Assembly (NCBI GenBank): GCA_002352145.1
Contig: DEHX01000139.1
Span: forward strand, 67,244-97,709
Direction: 5' to 3'
DNA from: Chitinophagaceae bacterium UBA2789
Lineage (GTDB): Bacteria > Bacteroidota > Bacteroidia > Chitinophagales > Chitinophagaceae
DNA length: 30,466 bases
Below, piece by piece: positions 14,470-23,045 of this stretch (within the stretch, counting starts at the first letter, position 1; the number at the start of each line of letters is the position of its first letter). The position numbers and the translations under genes are program-made. A model generated the notes under the pieces. It saw only the letters and a list, made by a program, of their open reading frames with translations. It was not told where the DNA came from and did no database searches.

Positions 14470-15267
14470 ATGTACTATGCACCATATTTAGCTCTCAAAT
14501 ATCTCAGGTATTATCTTACATCTTCCAATGGCAAGGGGCATGGTACCCATTCACCATTTATTTTTGATTTCATCACTAAGGTACTGAATGATAATAGCCC
14601 TTATAAGGAATACAAACAAGCAGAAGGGCTGCGAAAGCGGTTGCTGAGTGATTCGAGGATGTTTATCGTTGAAGATTTTGGTGCAGGTTCTGCCGTTTTA
14701 AAGGAACAAGAGCGAAGTATCAAATCCATAGCCCGAAATGCAGCCAAATCCAAAAAGTATGGTCAGCTTCTTTTCCGGATAGTTAAATATTACCAGCCTG
14801 CCACCATACTTGAACTGGGCACCTCATTAGGAATAACAACTACTTATTTATCGCTGGCCAATCCTGCTTCGAAAATTGTGACTATGGAAGGCGCAAAAGA
14901 AATTGCAGCCATAGCTAAGCTTAATTTCCGGCAATTAGACATAAGTAATATTGAACTGGTTGAAGGCAATTTTGACAATACTTTGCCCGACGTATTAAAA
15001 GGGACGAACACTGTTGATTTTGCCTTTATTGATGGAAACCACAGGCGAATACCCACTGAGAATTATTTTCAAATGTTGCTTCCGCATCTGCATAATGACA
15101 GTATACTTGTTTTTGATGACATTCATTGGAGTAAAGGGATGGAGCAGGCCTGGGAGACAATAAAGAATAGCCCGGATGTACGCTGTACAATCGATTTATT
15201 CTTTATTGGAATTGTTGTTTTCCGAAAGGAATTCAGGGAAAAACAACATTTTTCCATTCGGTTCTGA
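14470..15267 (+). CDS. Class I SAM-dependent methyltransferase (O-methyltransferase-like)
   Basis: A cytoplasmic methyltransferase of 265 residues with unknown substrate. Seen: motif I ILELGTSLGITTTYLS (about 113-128), which binds SAM, an acidic end of the second strand (VTMEGAKE), VDFAFIDGNHR (motif for the fourth strand and metal or SAM contact) and LVFDDIHWSKGM. This order resembles the YrrM/catechol-type O-methyltransferases. An N-terminal region (about 1-95) precedes the fold and contains GKGHGTHSPF. It lies 18 bases after folA. A role in folate chemistry is suggested only by position. Confidence 0.85.
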   Translation: MYYAPYLALKYLRYYLTSSNGKGHGTHSPFIFDFITKVLNDNSPYKEYKQAEGLRKRLLSDSRMFIVEDFGAGSAVLKEQERSIKSIARNAAKSKKYGQLLFRIVKYYQPATILELGTSLGITTTYLSLANPASKIVTMEGAKEIAAIAKLNFRQLDISNIELVEGNFDNTLPDVLKGTNTVDFAFIDGNHRRIPTENYFQMLLPHLHNDSILVFDDIHWSKGMEQAWETIKNSPDVRCTIDLFFIGIVVFRKEFREKQHFSIRF

Positions 15268-15390
15268 GACTGACGAAAGAAAGCTCGCAACCTTATCAAA
15301 ATCAATCGGAATGCTTGTGCAGGTGGTCAAAAAATCAATATCTTCACCACCGCCAAAATCAAAGTTTCCTACCGAAAAAGAAATATTATT

Positions 15391-16500
15391 ATGACGATTG
15401 GCCTTTTGAAAGAACCTGCCCCCGAGACAAGAGTATCCTTATTGGCAGAAGCTGTTGGTACGCTGACAAAAAAAGGAATAAATGTTCTTATAGAAGACGG
15501 GGCCGGTGAAAAAGCATTTTGTAATAACACGGAGTATAAGAAAGCAGGGGCACAAATAAAAAGCCGGAACGAGGTATTGGCTTCTTCTGATATTATACTG
15601 ACTATTCATCAACCTGCACTAAATGAAATCACTGCCCTTAAATCAAAGGTACTCATAGGTGTTTACCAGCCATTATTTCACATTGAATTAATGAAACAAT
15701 GGGCAAGTGCAGGGGTTACAACGTTTTCCCTGGATATGCTGCCCCGCACCACCCGTGCACAAGCCATGGATGTGTTGAGCTCACAGGCAAATATTGCCGG
15801 GTATAAAGCCGTTTTACTTGCTGCCAATACATATGGAAGATATTTTCCCATGTTCATGACAGCTGCCGGTAGTATAGCACCTGCCAAAGTACTGATCTTA
15901 GGTGCTGGTGTTGCAGGGCTGCAGGCTATTGCAACTGCAAGAAGGCTTGGTGCAGTAGTGGAGGTTTTTGATACAAGACCTGCTGTAAAGGAAGAAGTAA
16001 TGAGCCTTGGTGCAAAATTTATAGAAGTGGAAGGCGCAGCTGATGCAAGTAAGGCGGGCGGATACGCTGTTGAACAGTCAGAAGAGTTTATGCAGCGTCA
16101 GAAGGCCAAAATAGCAGAAAGTGCAGCAAAAGCTGATATTATTATTACTACTGCGCAAATTCCCGGAAAAAAGGCCCCGTTGCTTATTACTGAAGAAATG
16201 ATCGGAGCTATGCGCAATGGTTCAGTAATAATTGACCTGGCGGCAGCAACAGGTGGAAATACTCCGTTTACTAAAAACAATGAGACAGTTGTTGTTAATG
16301 GAGTCAGTATTGTTGGTAATTCCTTCTTACAATCTACCATGCCCTCTGATGCAAGTAAGATGTATGGAAAAAATGTGCTTAATTTCTTACAGTTGATTAT
16401 TACGAAAGAAGGAGCTATTAACCTGAACTGGGATGACGACCTGGTGAAAGGCTGTTGTATTACTCATAATACTGAAATAATACATGAACGTTTAAAATAA
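15391..16500 (+). CDS. pntA: NAD(P) transhydrogenase alpha-1 subunit (NAD(H)-binding)
   Basis: The soluble NAD(H)-binding domain I of proton-translocating transhydrogenase, which uses the proton gradient to reduce NADP+ with NADH. The 369 residues begin IGLLKEPAPETRVSLL, the AlaDH/PNT N-terminal domain. They contain RAQAMDVLSSQANIAGYKAV, a PNT signature, and VLILGAGVAGLQAIATARRL, the dinucleotide fold. The membrane part usually fused in E. coli PntA is coded separately by the next gene, 4 bases downstream. The three Pnt genes clearly form one operon. The 123 bases upstream show no full -7 match. Confidence 0.95.
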   Translation: MTIGLLKEPAPETRVSLLAEAVGTLTKKGINVLIEDGAGEKAFCNNTEYKKAGAQIKSRNEVLASSDIILTIHQPALNEITALKSKVLIGVYQPLFHIELMKQWASAGVTTFSLDMLPRTTRAQAMDVLSSQANIAGYKAVLLAANTYGRYFPMFMTAAGSIAPAKVLILGAGVAGLQAIATARRLGAVVEVFDTRPAVKEEVMSLGAKFIEVEGAADASKAGGYAVEQSEEFMQRQKAKIAESAAKADIIITTAQIPGKKAPLLITEEMIGAMRNGSVIIDLAAATGGNTPFTKNNETVVVNGVSIVGNSFLQSTMPSDASKMYGKNVLNFLQLIITKEGAINLNWDDDLVKGCCITHNTEIIHERLK

Positions 16501-16504
16501 AAAT

Positions 16505-16816
16505 ATGGATTCATTGCTAAACTGGATTACGGCTAACCAGCAAATCATCTACATAGTCATTCTAATGATTTTTGTAGGAATAGAAGTGATTGGTCATGTG
16601 CCAAGTGTTTTGCATACGCCGCTCATGAGTGGAGCCAATGCCATACATGGGGTTGTCATAATTGGGGCGATCATTGTAATGGGTAAAGCCGAAAGTGACA
16701 ACTACCTGGCCCTTATCATAGGCTTCCTGGCGGTTATACTCGGAACACTAAATGTGGTTGGTGGTTTTGTAGTTACTGACAGGATGCTGGAAATGTTTAA
16801 AAAGAAGAAAAAGTAA
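16505..16816 (+). CDS. NAD(P) transhydrogenase alpha-2 subunit (membrane part)
   Basis: The small membrane subunit that corresponds to the C-terminal part of E. coli PntA. The 103 residues contain three or four hydrophobic segments (about 14-34, 44-60, 66-88) with HVPSVLHTPLMSGANAIHG, the conserved transhydrogenase membrane block, and a lysine-rich cytoplasmic end. It lies 4 bases after the alpha-1 gene and 9 bases before pntB. With PntB it forms the proton channel. This three-gene form also occurs in Rhodospirillum. Confidence 0.94.
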   Translation: MDSLLNWITANQQIIYIVILMIFVGIEVIGHVPSVLHTPLMSGANAIHGVVIIGAIIVMGKAESDNYLALIIGFLAVILGTLNVVGGFVVTDRMLEMFKKKKK

Positions 16817-16825
16817 AAGGACTTT

Positions 16826-18253
16826 ATGGAACTTAATATACTTACTCTTTGTTATATCATCGCTTCAGTTACATTTATTGTAGGTCTGAAAATGCTTTCC
16901 AATCCGGCCAAGGCAAGAAACGGCAACCTGGTGGCTGCCGCAGGAATGGCTCTTGCCATATTTGCTACAATTTTTCTGTATGAGGATGGAGGTGAAAAAC
17001 TCGGAAATTACGCCTGGATCTTTGGAGGGATCATTATCGGGTCAGTAATAGGTACATTGGCAGCCAAGAAAGTGAAAATGACGGCCATGCCTGAGATGGT
17101 GAGTCTTTTTAATGGTATGGGAGGTGCATGTGCGGCATTGATTTCTGCTGCAGAGTTCAACCATCTGTACCAGCATTACAAGGGGCCAATGGATATTCCT
17201 TATTCATCTGTAATGCCGGTGGGAGAGTATATAACAATAATAGCAGGGGCAATTATTGGATCTGTTTCATTTGCCGGCAGTGTGATAGCATGGGGAAAAT
17301 TAAACGGCAGAATCAAGGATTTTGCATTTAAAGGTCAGCATCTTTTAAATATTTTTATCCTGTTACTTGTATTGGCAGCAGCTGTATTTGCGTACCAGTC
17401 ACAGTTTAAAAATATAATGTTACCATTTTTGCTGTTGGGCTTTTTTGCTTTTTTATATGGGGTCATGTTTGTTATGCCAATTGGCGGAGCCGATATGCCG
17501 GTCGTAATTTCTTTGTTGAACTCCTTCACCGGTGTAGCTGCTGCAACAGGAGGTTTTTTATATAATAATAAGGCGATGCTAACAGGCGGTATCCTGGTAG
17601 GTGCGGCAGGTACATTGCTTACCATACTGATGTGCAAGGCGATGAACCGGTCATTAACAAATGTTTTGATTGGTTCTTTTGGAGGCAGTAAGGCAGGACC
17701 CGCCGGACAAAAGCAACAAGGTGCTGTAAAGGAAATTACATTAAGTGATGCTGCTGTGGTCATGGCTTATGCCAATAAAGTGATGATTGTCCCCGGTTAT
17801 GGATTAGCAGTGGCACAGGCACAGCATGCCTGTCATGAACTGGAAAAATTGCTGGAGAGCAAAGGGGTTAATGTACGTTATGCCATTCACCCCGTGGCTG
17901 GCCGTATGCCCGGCCACATGAACGTTTTACTTGCTGAGTCCGATGTGCCTTATGAGAAATTGCTGGAAATGGAGCAGGCCAATGAAGAATTTGCAACTAC
18001 TGATGTGGTACTTATACTGGGTGCAAATGACGTTGTTAATCCTGCTGCTAAAACTGATCCGGCTTCCCCGATATACGGAATGCCAATTCTCGATGTTGAA
18101 CTTGCCAAGAATGTTGTTGTTAATAAACGCAGCATGAAGCCCGGGTATGCAGGAATTGAAAATGATCTTTTTTTCCGGCCAAAAACATCCATGTTATTTG
18201 GCGATGCCAAAAAGGTTTTGCAAGACCTCGTTTCAGAGATAAAGAGTATGTAA
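16826..18253 (+). CDS. pntB: NAD(P) transhydrogenase beta subunit
   Basis: Carries most of the membrane domain and the NADP(H)-binding domain III. The 475 residues begin with several transmembrane helices; the conserved MTAMPEMVSLFNGMGGACAA lies after the third. Further helices follow to about residue 275. The soluble domain begins near EITLSDAAVVMAYANKVMIV and contains VPGYGLAVAQAQHA (NADP-binding GxGxxA/V type), HPVAGRMPGHMNVLLAE and LGANDVVNPAAK. Length agrees with E. coli PntB (about 462). It is the last gene of the pnt operon; no clear terminator is seen in the 37 bases to the next gene. Confidence 0.97.
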   Translation: MELNILTLCYIIASVTFIVGLKMLSNPAKARNGNLVAAAGMALAIFATIFLYEDGGEKLGNYAWIFGGIIIGSVIGTLAAKKVKMTAMPEMVSLFNGMGGACAALISAAEFNHLYQHYKGPMDIPYSSVMPVGEYITIIAGAIIGSVSFAGSVIAWGKLNGRIKDFAFKGQHLLNIFILLLVLAAAVFAYQSQFKNIMLPFLLLGFFAFLYGVMFVMPIGGADMPVVISLLNSFTGVAAATGGFLYNNKAMLTGGILVGAAGTLLTILMCKAMNRSLTNVLIGSFGGSKAGPAGQKQQGAVKEITLSDAAVVMAYANKVMIVPGYGLAVAQAQHACHELEKLLESKGVNVRYAIHPVAGRMPGHMNVLLAESDVPYEKLLEMEQANEEFATTDVVLILGANDVVNPAAKTDPASPIYGMPILDVELAKNVVVNKRSMKPGYAGIENDLFFRPKTSMLFGDAKKVLQDLVSEIKSM

Positions 18254-18290
18254 AAAGCGGTACGTAATAATTACTTCATAGTTTTACACT

Positions 18291-19628
18291 ATGCAATTGC
18301 CGTCAGCATTACTCCATTCTTTGCATGGCCTGGAAGGGTTTAACAAAGAATCTTTTGAAGCTGTACATTCTTCTGCAGAACAGATTACATCTATACGGCT
18401 GAATCCCTTAAGGCAAGCAGCAATTCAAAATCAAAAGTCCGGAATACCCTGGACGGAGCAAGGCTATTATCTCGAATCCCGCCCATCCTTTACCTTTGAT
18501 CCTTTGTTTCATGCTGGTTGTTATTATGTACAGGAAGCCTCGTCTATGTTTTTGGAGCAGGCTTTAAGGCAAACAACAGATATGTCAAGACCGTTTAGGG
18601 TGCTTGATCTTTGTGCGGCCCCTGGCGGGAAATCTACTCATATCCAGTCACTAATCTCAAAGGATAGTTTGCTCGTCAGTAATGAAGTTATACGTTCAAG
18701 GGCAGGTATCCTAAAGGATAATATGATTAAGTGGGGTTCAGCAAACGTAGTTGTTACCAATAATGATCCTAAAGAATTTGCCAGGTTGTCCAACTACTTT
18801 GATGTTATTATAGTGGATGCACCATGCAGTGGTAGTGGATTATTTCGTAAAGATCCGGAAGCCATCGCTGAATGGAGTGAGAATAATGTAGCGTTATGTT
18901 CACAGCGTCAGCAAAGGATACTGGCTGATGTCTTGCCCGCTTTGAAGAAAGATGGCATTTTAATTTATTCTACCTGTTCCTATTCCAGGCAGGAAGACGA
19001 AGAAATAGTTGATTGGCTGAATAAAGAATTTTCAGTGGCTCCTGTTGCTTTATCGGTTGATCCCGGGTGGGGAATTACAATTTCTGATGGAGGCTACCGG
19101 TTTTGGCCAGATAAAGTAAAAGGAGAGGGCTTTTTCATTGCCTGCTTTCAAAAAAAGGAGGGAGATGTTTATGTTGCTCCTAAAATCAAAGAAAAGGTTG
19201 AATCAATTACAATTAAGGAAAAGGCTATTGTCAATAACTGGGTGAAGGCAGATGGCCTGTCATTCATCAAGCATGAAGATACTGTGTATGCCTGGCCAGA
19301 AATTCTGTACAATGATTTTAATCTGCTGCTTGCTCATCTCAGGGTAGTTTATTCCGGTGTTTTAGCAGGTGAACTGATGCGGGAAAAATTGATTCCGGAT
19401 CATGCATTGGCGATGAGTGGTTTAGTAGCTGATTCGGTTGGTAAAATCGAGTTGACCTATGACGATGCTATAAAATATCTTCAGCGAAAGGAATTCAGGC
19501 TGGAAACTACAATCAGGGGCTGGCAAATAGCTACCTATCAGGGCCATCCATTAGGATGGGTCAATATCTTACCTAACAGGATAAATAACTATTACCCCAA
19601 GGAACTGCGGATTTTGAAAGATTTTTAA
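18291..19628 (+). CDS. RsmF/RsmB-like rRNA (cytosine-C5) methyltransferase
   Basis: A NOL1/NOP2/Sun-family enzyme that likely methylates a cytosine in 16S rRNA. Seen in 445 residues: VLDLCAAPGGKSTHI (104-118, SAM motif I), VDAPCSGSGLFRKDP (175-189) with Cys179, and IYSTCSYSRQEDEE (225-238) with catalytic Cys229. C-terminal to the catalytic core, about 285-445, are regions that fit the RsmF-type extension and a PUA-like RNA-binding domain (GWQIATYQGHPLGWV). This makes RsmF more likely than RsmB. It follows pntB by 37 bases, and a near-match -7 (TAGTTTTA) lies too close to the ATG to be convincing. Confidence 0.9.
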   Translation: MQLPSALLHSLHGLEGFNKESFEAVHSSAEQITSIRLNPLRQAAIQNQKSGIPWTEQGYYLESRPSFTFDPLFHAGCYYVQEASSMFLEQALRQTTDMSRPFRVLDLCAAPGGKSTHIQSLISKDSLLVSNEVIRSRAGILKDNMIKWGSANVVVTNNDPKEFARLSNYFDVIIVDAPCSGSGLFRKDPEAIAEWSENNVALCSQRQQRILADVLPALKKDGILIYSTCSYSRQEDEEIVDWLNKEFSVAPVALSVDPGWGITISDGGYRFWPDKVKGEGFFIACFQKKEGDVYVAPKIKEKVESITIKEKAIVNNWVKADGLSFIKHEDTVYAWPEILYNDFNLLLAHLRVVYSGVLAGELMREKLIPDHALAMSGLVADSVGKIELTYDDAIKYLQRKEFRLETTIRGWQIATYQGHPLGWVNILPNRINNYYPKELRILKDF

Positions 19629-19651
19629 GGTCATCAACGGCAAAAAAATCA

Positions 19652-19659
19652 CATCTTTG
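19652..19659 (+). promoter_or_regulatory. Possible -7 element of the LysM gene
   Basis: CATCTTTG differs from TAnnTTTG at one base and is followed by CA, as in other Bacteroidota promoters. It lies 18 bases before the preferred ATG of the LysM gene and 23 bases after the preceding stop. Confidence 0.35.
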
Positions 19660-19677
19660 CACCCAAATCTTGTCGTT

Positions 19678-20655
19678 ATGAAGAAGTTGTTCTTATTTGT
19701 TTTGTCATTTGTTTTATGCGCCTGGCATCTGGCCGCACAAAAGGGTGACCTGATGATAAAGAAAGGCGACAAAGGCCTGTATCTTGAACATAAAGTTGCT
19801 CCAAAAGAAAGCTTTTTTGCAATAGGAAGGTTATACAATGTTCATCCCCGGTTCATTGCTTCTTACAATAAACTTGATATCAGCAAAGGGCTGCAGATCG
19901 AACAGAAAATAAGAATTCCCCTGACTGATACCAATTTTACACAAAATGGCGGTAAAGGAACTCCAGTTTATTACAGAACGGGTGAGAAAGAAGGATTGAT
20001 GTCTGTCAGTAATAAGTACAACAAAGTGTCATTAGCTAACCTCCGCTGGTGGAATAACCTTTCTTCTGATGAGTTAAAGAAAGATACAAAGCTGATCATT
20101 GGTTTTTTACTGAGCAGTGAAATGAAGTCGATTACTGTTTCAGGCAGTCCCAAAAATGACCAGCCTGTTGCTGAGGAAAAGAAAGAAAAGCAGCCTGATG
20201 TAACGGAAGAAGCTGACCTGACAAAAAAGGAAGTGAAGAAAGTGGCAGAAGATGAAGAAAAAGCTGAGAAGAAAGAAGAGAAAAAAGATCCTCCGCCTGT
20301 TGTAAAAGAGGTAAGAAAAGTGACCATTGAAGGGCAAGGGTATTTTAAAAACCATTTTGAACAGCAATCAAAGTTGTCTGCTCCTTCAAAAGATGAAACC
20401 GTAACAGCCAGTATTTTTAAAACACTCAGTGGCTGGGAGGATGGGAAATATTATTTACTCATTGACAATGTTCAACCTGGAACGATTGTCCGCATCATTA
20501 ATCCTTCCAATAATAAAGCTATTTACGCAAAGGTTTTGGGAGAAATGAGTGGTATCCGTCAAAACCAGGGACTGGATATACGTATCAGTAATGCAGGTGC
20601 AGCCGCTCTTGATATTACTGAGCAGGATAAGTTTATTGTCAAAGTGAATTACTAA
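19678..20655 (+). CDS. Secreted LysM-domain protein
   Basis: A likely periplasmic or surface protein of 325 residues. The start ATG at 19678 gives a signal peptide (MKKLFLFVLSFVLCAWHLAAQ, shown in parts: basic MKK, hydrophobic core, AAQ end). Two LysM-like modules follow: about 37-82 (SFFAIGRLYNVHPRFIASYN, KIRIPL) and about 97-145 (GLMSVSNKYNKVSLANLRWW). A Lys/Glu-rich linker (about 160-215) leads to a C-terminal beta-rich domain (about 240-325) with YYLLIDNVQPGTIVRI, which resembles RlpA-like barrels of Bacteroidota LysM proteins. Peptidoglycan binding is inferred. Its stop overlaps the fmt stop by three bases. Confidence 0.85.
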   Translation: MKKLFLFVLSFVLCAWHLAAQKGDLMIKKGDKGLYLEHKVAPKESFFAIGRLYNVHPRFIASYNKLDISKGLQIEQKIRIPLTDTNFTQNGGKGTPVYYRTGEKEGLMSVSNKYNKVSLANLRWWNNLSSDELKKDTKLIIGFLLSSEMKSITVSGSPKNDQPVAEEKKEKQPDVTEEADLTKKEVKKVAEDEEKAEKKEEKKDPPPVVKEVRKVTIEGQGYFKNHFEQQSKLSAPSKDETVTASIFKTLSGWEDGKYYLLIDNVQPGTIVRIINPSNNKAIYAKVLGEMSGIRQNQGLDIRISNAGAAALDITEQDKFIVKVNY

Positions 20656-21596
20656 TTGCCATTAAAACGGTAGCCTTTCAGAAAATCGGTAATACTCATA
20701 CGCTTTTTGCCTTCGAGCTGCACTTCTAATAAGTGAATATAACCATCTGAGCAGGCAAACTTTAAAAAAGTCCTTCCATCTGTTTCATAATCACCTTCAG
20801 TACTTTTAGGGTAGGTTATTTCTTTTTTAGAACGGATAACCTTGAGCATTTTTTCATTAAGAATGGTAAATGCACCCGGATAAGGGCTAAGGCCCCGTAT
20901 GAGATTGTGGACTGTTTCAACCGGCCTGTCCCAATGAATAATGCAGGTATCCGTATGAATTTTTGGCGCATGAACTAAAGTTTGAGGCTTTAGTTCTAAG
21001 GTTTGAGGTTGTTCAGTAAGACTGCCCTCAGCCAGGCCTTTCACCGTTTCCACTAAAATCTTTGCTCCAATTTCTTTCATGCGGTCATGCACTTCTCCTG
21101 CAGTTTCATCGTCTCCGATAGGAAAACGTTCCTGTAACAAGATATCTCCGGTATCAATTTCATGTTTTAGTTTGAAAGTGGTTACCCCTGTTTCTTTTTC
21201 TCCGTTGATTATGGCCCAGTTGATGGGAGCAGCGCCGCGATATTGAGGTAACAGGCTTCCGTGTACATTAACGGTACCCATTGGGGACATATTCCAAACT
21301 GCTTCAGGTAACATGCGAAAAGCAACGACTATCTGCAGATCGGCATTTAAAGATTTTAAGGCAGTTAAAAATTCCGGGTTCTTTAATTTTTCAGGTTGCA
21401 GCACTTTTAGTCCGTTCTCAACAGCGTATTTTTTTACAACACTTTCGGTCAGTTTCATCCCTCTGCCAGCAGGCTTATCGGGTGCAGTAATCACTGCGAC
21501 AATGTTGCATCCGGCTTCCACCAGTGCATTTAATGATGCTACAGCAAACTCGGGAGTGCCCATAAAAACAATTCGCAGTGACCGGTAATCTCTCAT
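20652..21596 (-). CDS. fmt: Methionyl-tRNA formyltransferase
   Basis: Formylates initiator Met-tRNA using 10-formyltetrahydrofolate. The 314-residue protein begins with RIVFMGTPEFAVASLNAL. It contains NVHGSLLPQYRGAAPINWAI, with the catalytic Asn and His and the folate-site loop, and HEIDTGDILLQ with the catalytic Asp. The C-terminal OB-like tRNA-binding domain starts near residue 205. Length matches E. coli Fmt (315). def is not nearby. A near-match -7 (TACCTTCG on the minus strand, 21605-21612) precedes the ATG. Convergent with the LysM gene, with the stops overlapping at 20652-20655. Confidence 0.97.
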   Translation of the reverse strand: MRDYRSLRIVFMGTPEFAVASLNALVEAGCNIVAVITAPDKPAGRGMKLTESVVKKYAVENGLKVLQPEKLKNPEFLTALKSLNADLQIVVAFRMLPEAVWNMSPMGTVNVHGSLLPQYRGAAPINWAIINGEKETGVTTFKLKHEIDTGDILLQERFPIGDDETAGEVHDRMKEIGAKILVETVKGLAEGSLTEQPQTLELKPQTLVHAPKIHTDTCIIHWDRPVETVHNLIRGLSPYPGAFTILNEKMLKVIRSKKEITYPKSTEGDYETDGRTFLKFACSDGYIHLLEVQLEGKKRMSITDFLKGYRFNGN

Positions 21597-21626
21597 ACTT
21601 ACTGCGAAGGTAACTAAACCCTTTTT

Positions 21627-23003
21627 TTATTTTTTACCATAGGCTGTATAAATTCCGCTGCCCGGGTAGTCAGCATCCAGCAGCATCAATAACCTGGCTC
21701 CTTTAATACATTTAAAATAGGCATGGTATTTTTTTGCCTTATTTTCAATTTTTGAAAAGCTTATTTGCCAGTTGTTAAGCACCGTAAATTTTCCGGCAGA
21801 TTTTACTTCAGCGTATTTCATATTTCCTACCATTCCGTTTACAGCCAGCAGTTTCCAATTGTAGGTATTGCCTGTGCCAAATTGAAAGGTTTCGTTAGAC
21901 TGGTTAATATTCATGCCGGCATATTGCCCCGTGTAAACACTGTAAAGTTGTTGTACACCGGAAAAATCACTGGTCCATGTACCGGTGAAATCAGAAGCAG
22001 CAATAGCAAATTTGTTGTAATTACTCATACTAATCAATGCGTTCATTAAATCAGTATTACTATCCCAGCGTATATTATAAGGATCGAACCCAAAGCTTTG
22101 TATAAATGTGCTCTTATCGGGTATTACAAACTCAATCCATCCGGTTTCACCCTGCCGGAAGAAAACAATAAAAACATCTTTACCAGAGGCATTCTCTGTA
22201 GCATTCCCAAATCCAAGATAAGGCCTGTTATAGGTACTGATATATGCTGTTTTGTAATTTTTCAGATTACTGTACCTGGGAGCTACCAAAATATTCCAGG
22301 CAGCATTTGTCAGCGGTTCAGGATCTGCTGGAAAAATTGTTCCTTCTTTCGGATAGTGCAGCAATACTTTCACATTCCCTTTTATAACTTCTACCCAATC
22401 AGTTTGTACAGTACTGGTCCAGCCATCATCAAAGTTGGTGATATTAAAGGCAAAACCATCTGCTACCGTTTTTGTTTTTTCCTTTGGCTCAACGCTGCTA
22501 GTTGTTGTTGGCTTTTTCAGGTCAACTGAAGAGAGAAAATCCTGTATAGTCTGTAAGTATTCCTGGCTGTTGGTAAGCGAAATGATACTTGCACAACGAT
22601 TATAACCACTGAATGTCGTAAGCAATGCAATAGCATCAGCTTTATTAAATGTAAATTTTCCGCCACCCGCTTTTATCTTCCAGCCATCAGCTTCTGTTAC
22701 TTCGTTATTTTCGGGTGAGGCGGAGGCCTGGTAAGGTTTTACAATCAATTCATTCCACTCGCTTGAAAAATCTGCATTTATAGTGCCTTTGCTTACAGTG
22801 CTTTTTACAACAGATATCATACACCAACTGCCGGTTTGCTGGTTTATTTGACTGTATGTGATGATAGTTTCTTTAGATTCTTTTTTCCAGCCTGCCGGTG
22901 GTGTAAAAGTTACCAGGTCATAAGTTTCCGATTGAGCAAATACCAATGATGGGAGTAATATCAGTAATAATGATTTATACAACACTATTTTCTTTGAAAT
23001 CAT
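21627..23003 (-). CDS. Secreted hypothetical protein
   Basis: Not recognised as a named family. The 458 residues begin with a signal peptide (basic start, LLLILLPSLVFA, then Q). The mature part has an N-terminal beta/alpha region with TPPAGWKKESK and a Thr/Ser linker near 145-160. A second region of partly similar plan follows (about 165-310; compare WNELIVKPY with WNILVAPRY). The C-terminal beta-rich part (about 330-458: FTGTWTSDFSG, YAGMNINQSNETFQFG) looks lipocalin-like. It lies 42 bases after the secreted propeller gene on the same strand and 30 bases before fmt. Export to periplasm or surface is likely; function unknown. Confidence 0.75.
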   Translation of the reverse strand: MISKKIVLYKSLLLILLPSLVFAQSETYDLVTFTPPAGWKKESKETIITYSQINQQTGSWCMISVVKSTVSKGTINADFSSEWNELIVKPYQASASPENNEVTEADGWKIKAGGGKFTFNKADAIALLTTFSGYNRCASIISLTNSQEYLQTIQDFLSSVDLKKPTTTSSVEPKEKTKTVADGFAFNITNFDDGWTSTVQTDWVEVIKGNVKVLLHYPKEGTIFPADPEPLTNAAWNILVAPRYSNLKNYKTAYISTYNRPYLGFGNATENASGKDVFIVFFRQGETGWIEFVIPDKSTFIQSFGFDPYNIRWDSNTDLMNALISMSNYNKFAIAASDFTGTWTSDFSGVQQLYSVYTGQYAGMNINQSNETFQFGTGNTYNWKLLAVNGMVGNMKYAEVKSAGKFTVLNNWQISFSKIENKAKKYHAYFKCIKGARLLMLLDADYPGSGIYTAYGKK

Positions 23004-23045
23004 AGTTTGAAGGTTTAAATATTCAATTTTACAGGGTTGTGAAAA

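Noticed and set aside
15322..15351. GGTGGT ... ACCACC inverted repeat before the pnt operon
   Set aside because: Only 6 bp with an 18-base loop and no T-run; too weak to call a terminator or operator.
15391..18253. Split of PntA into two genes as a possible frameshift
   Set aside because: The second part has its own start and a 4-base gap, and the three-gene form is well known in other bacteria.
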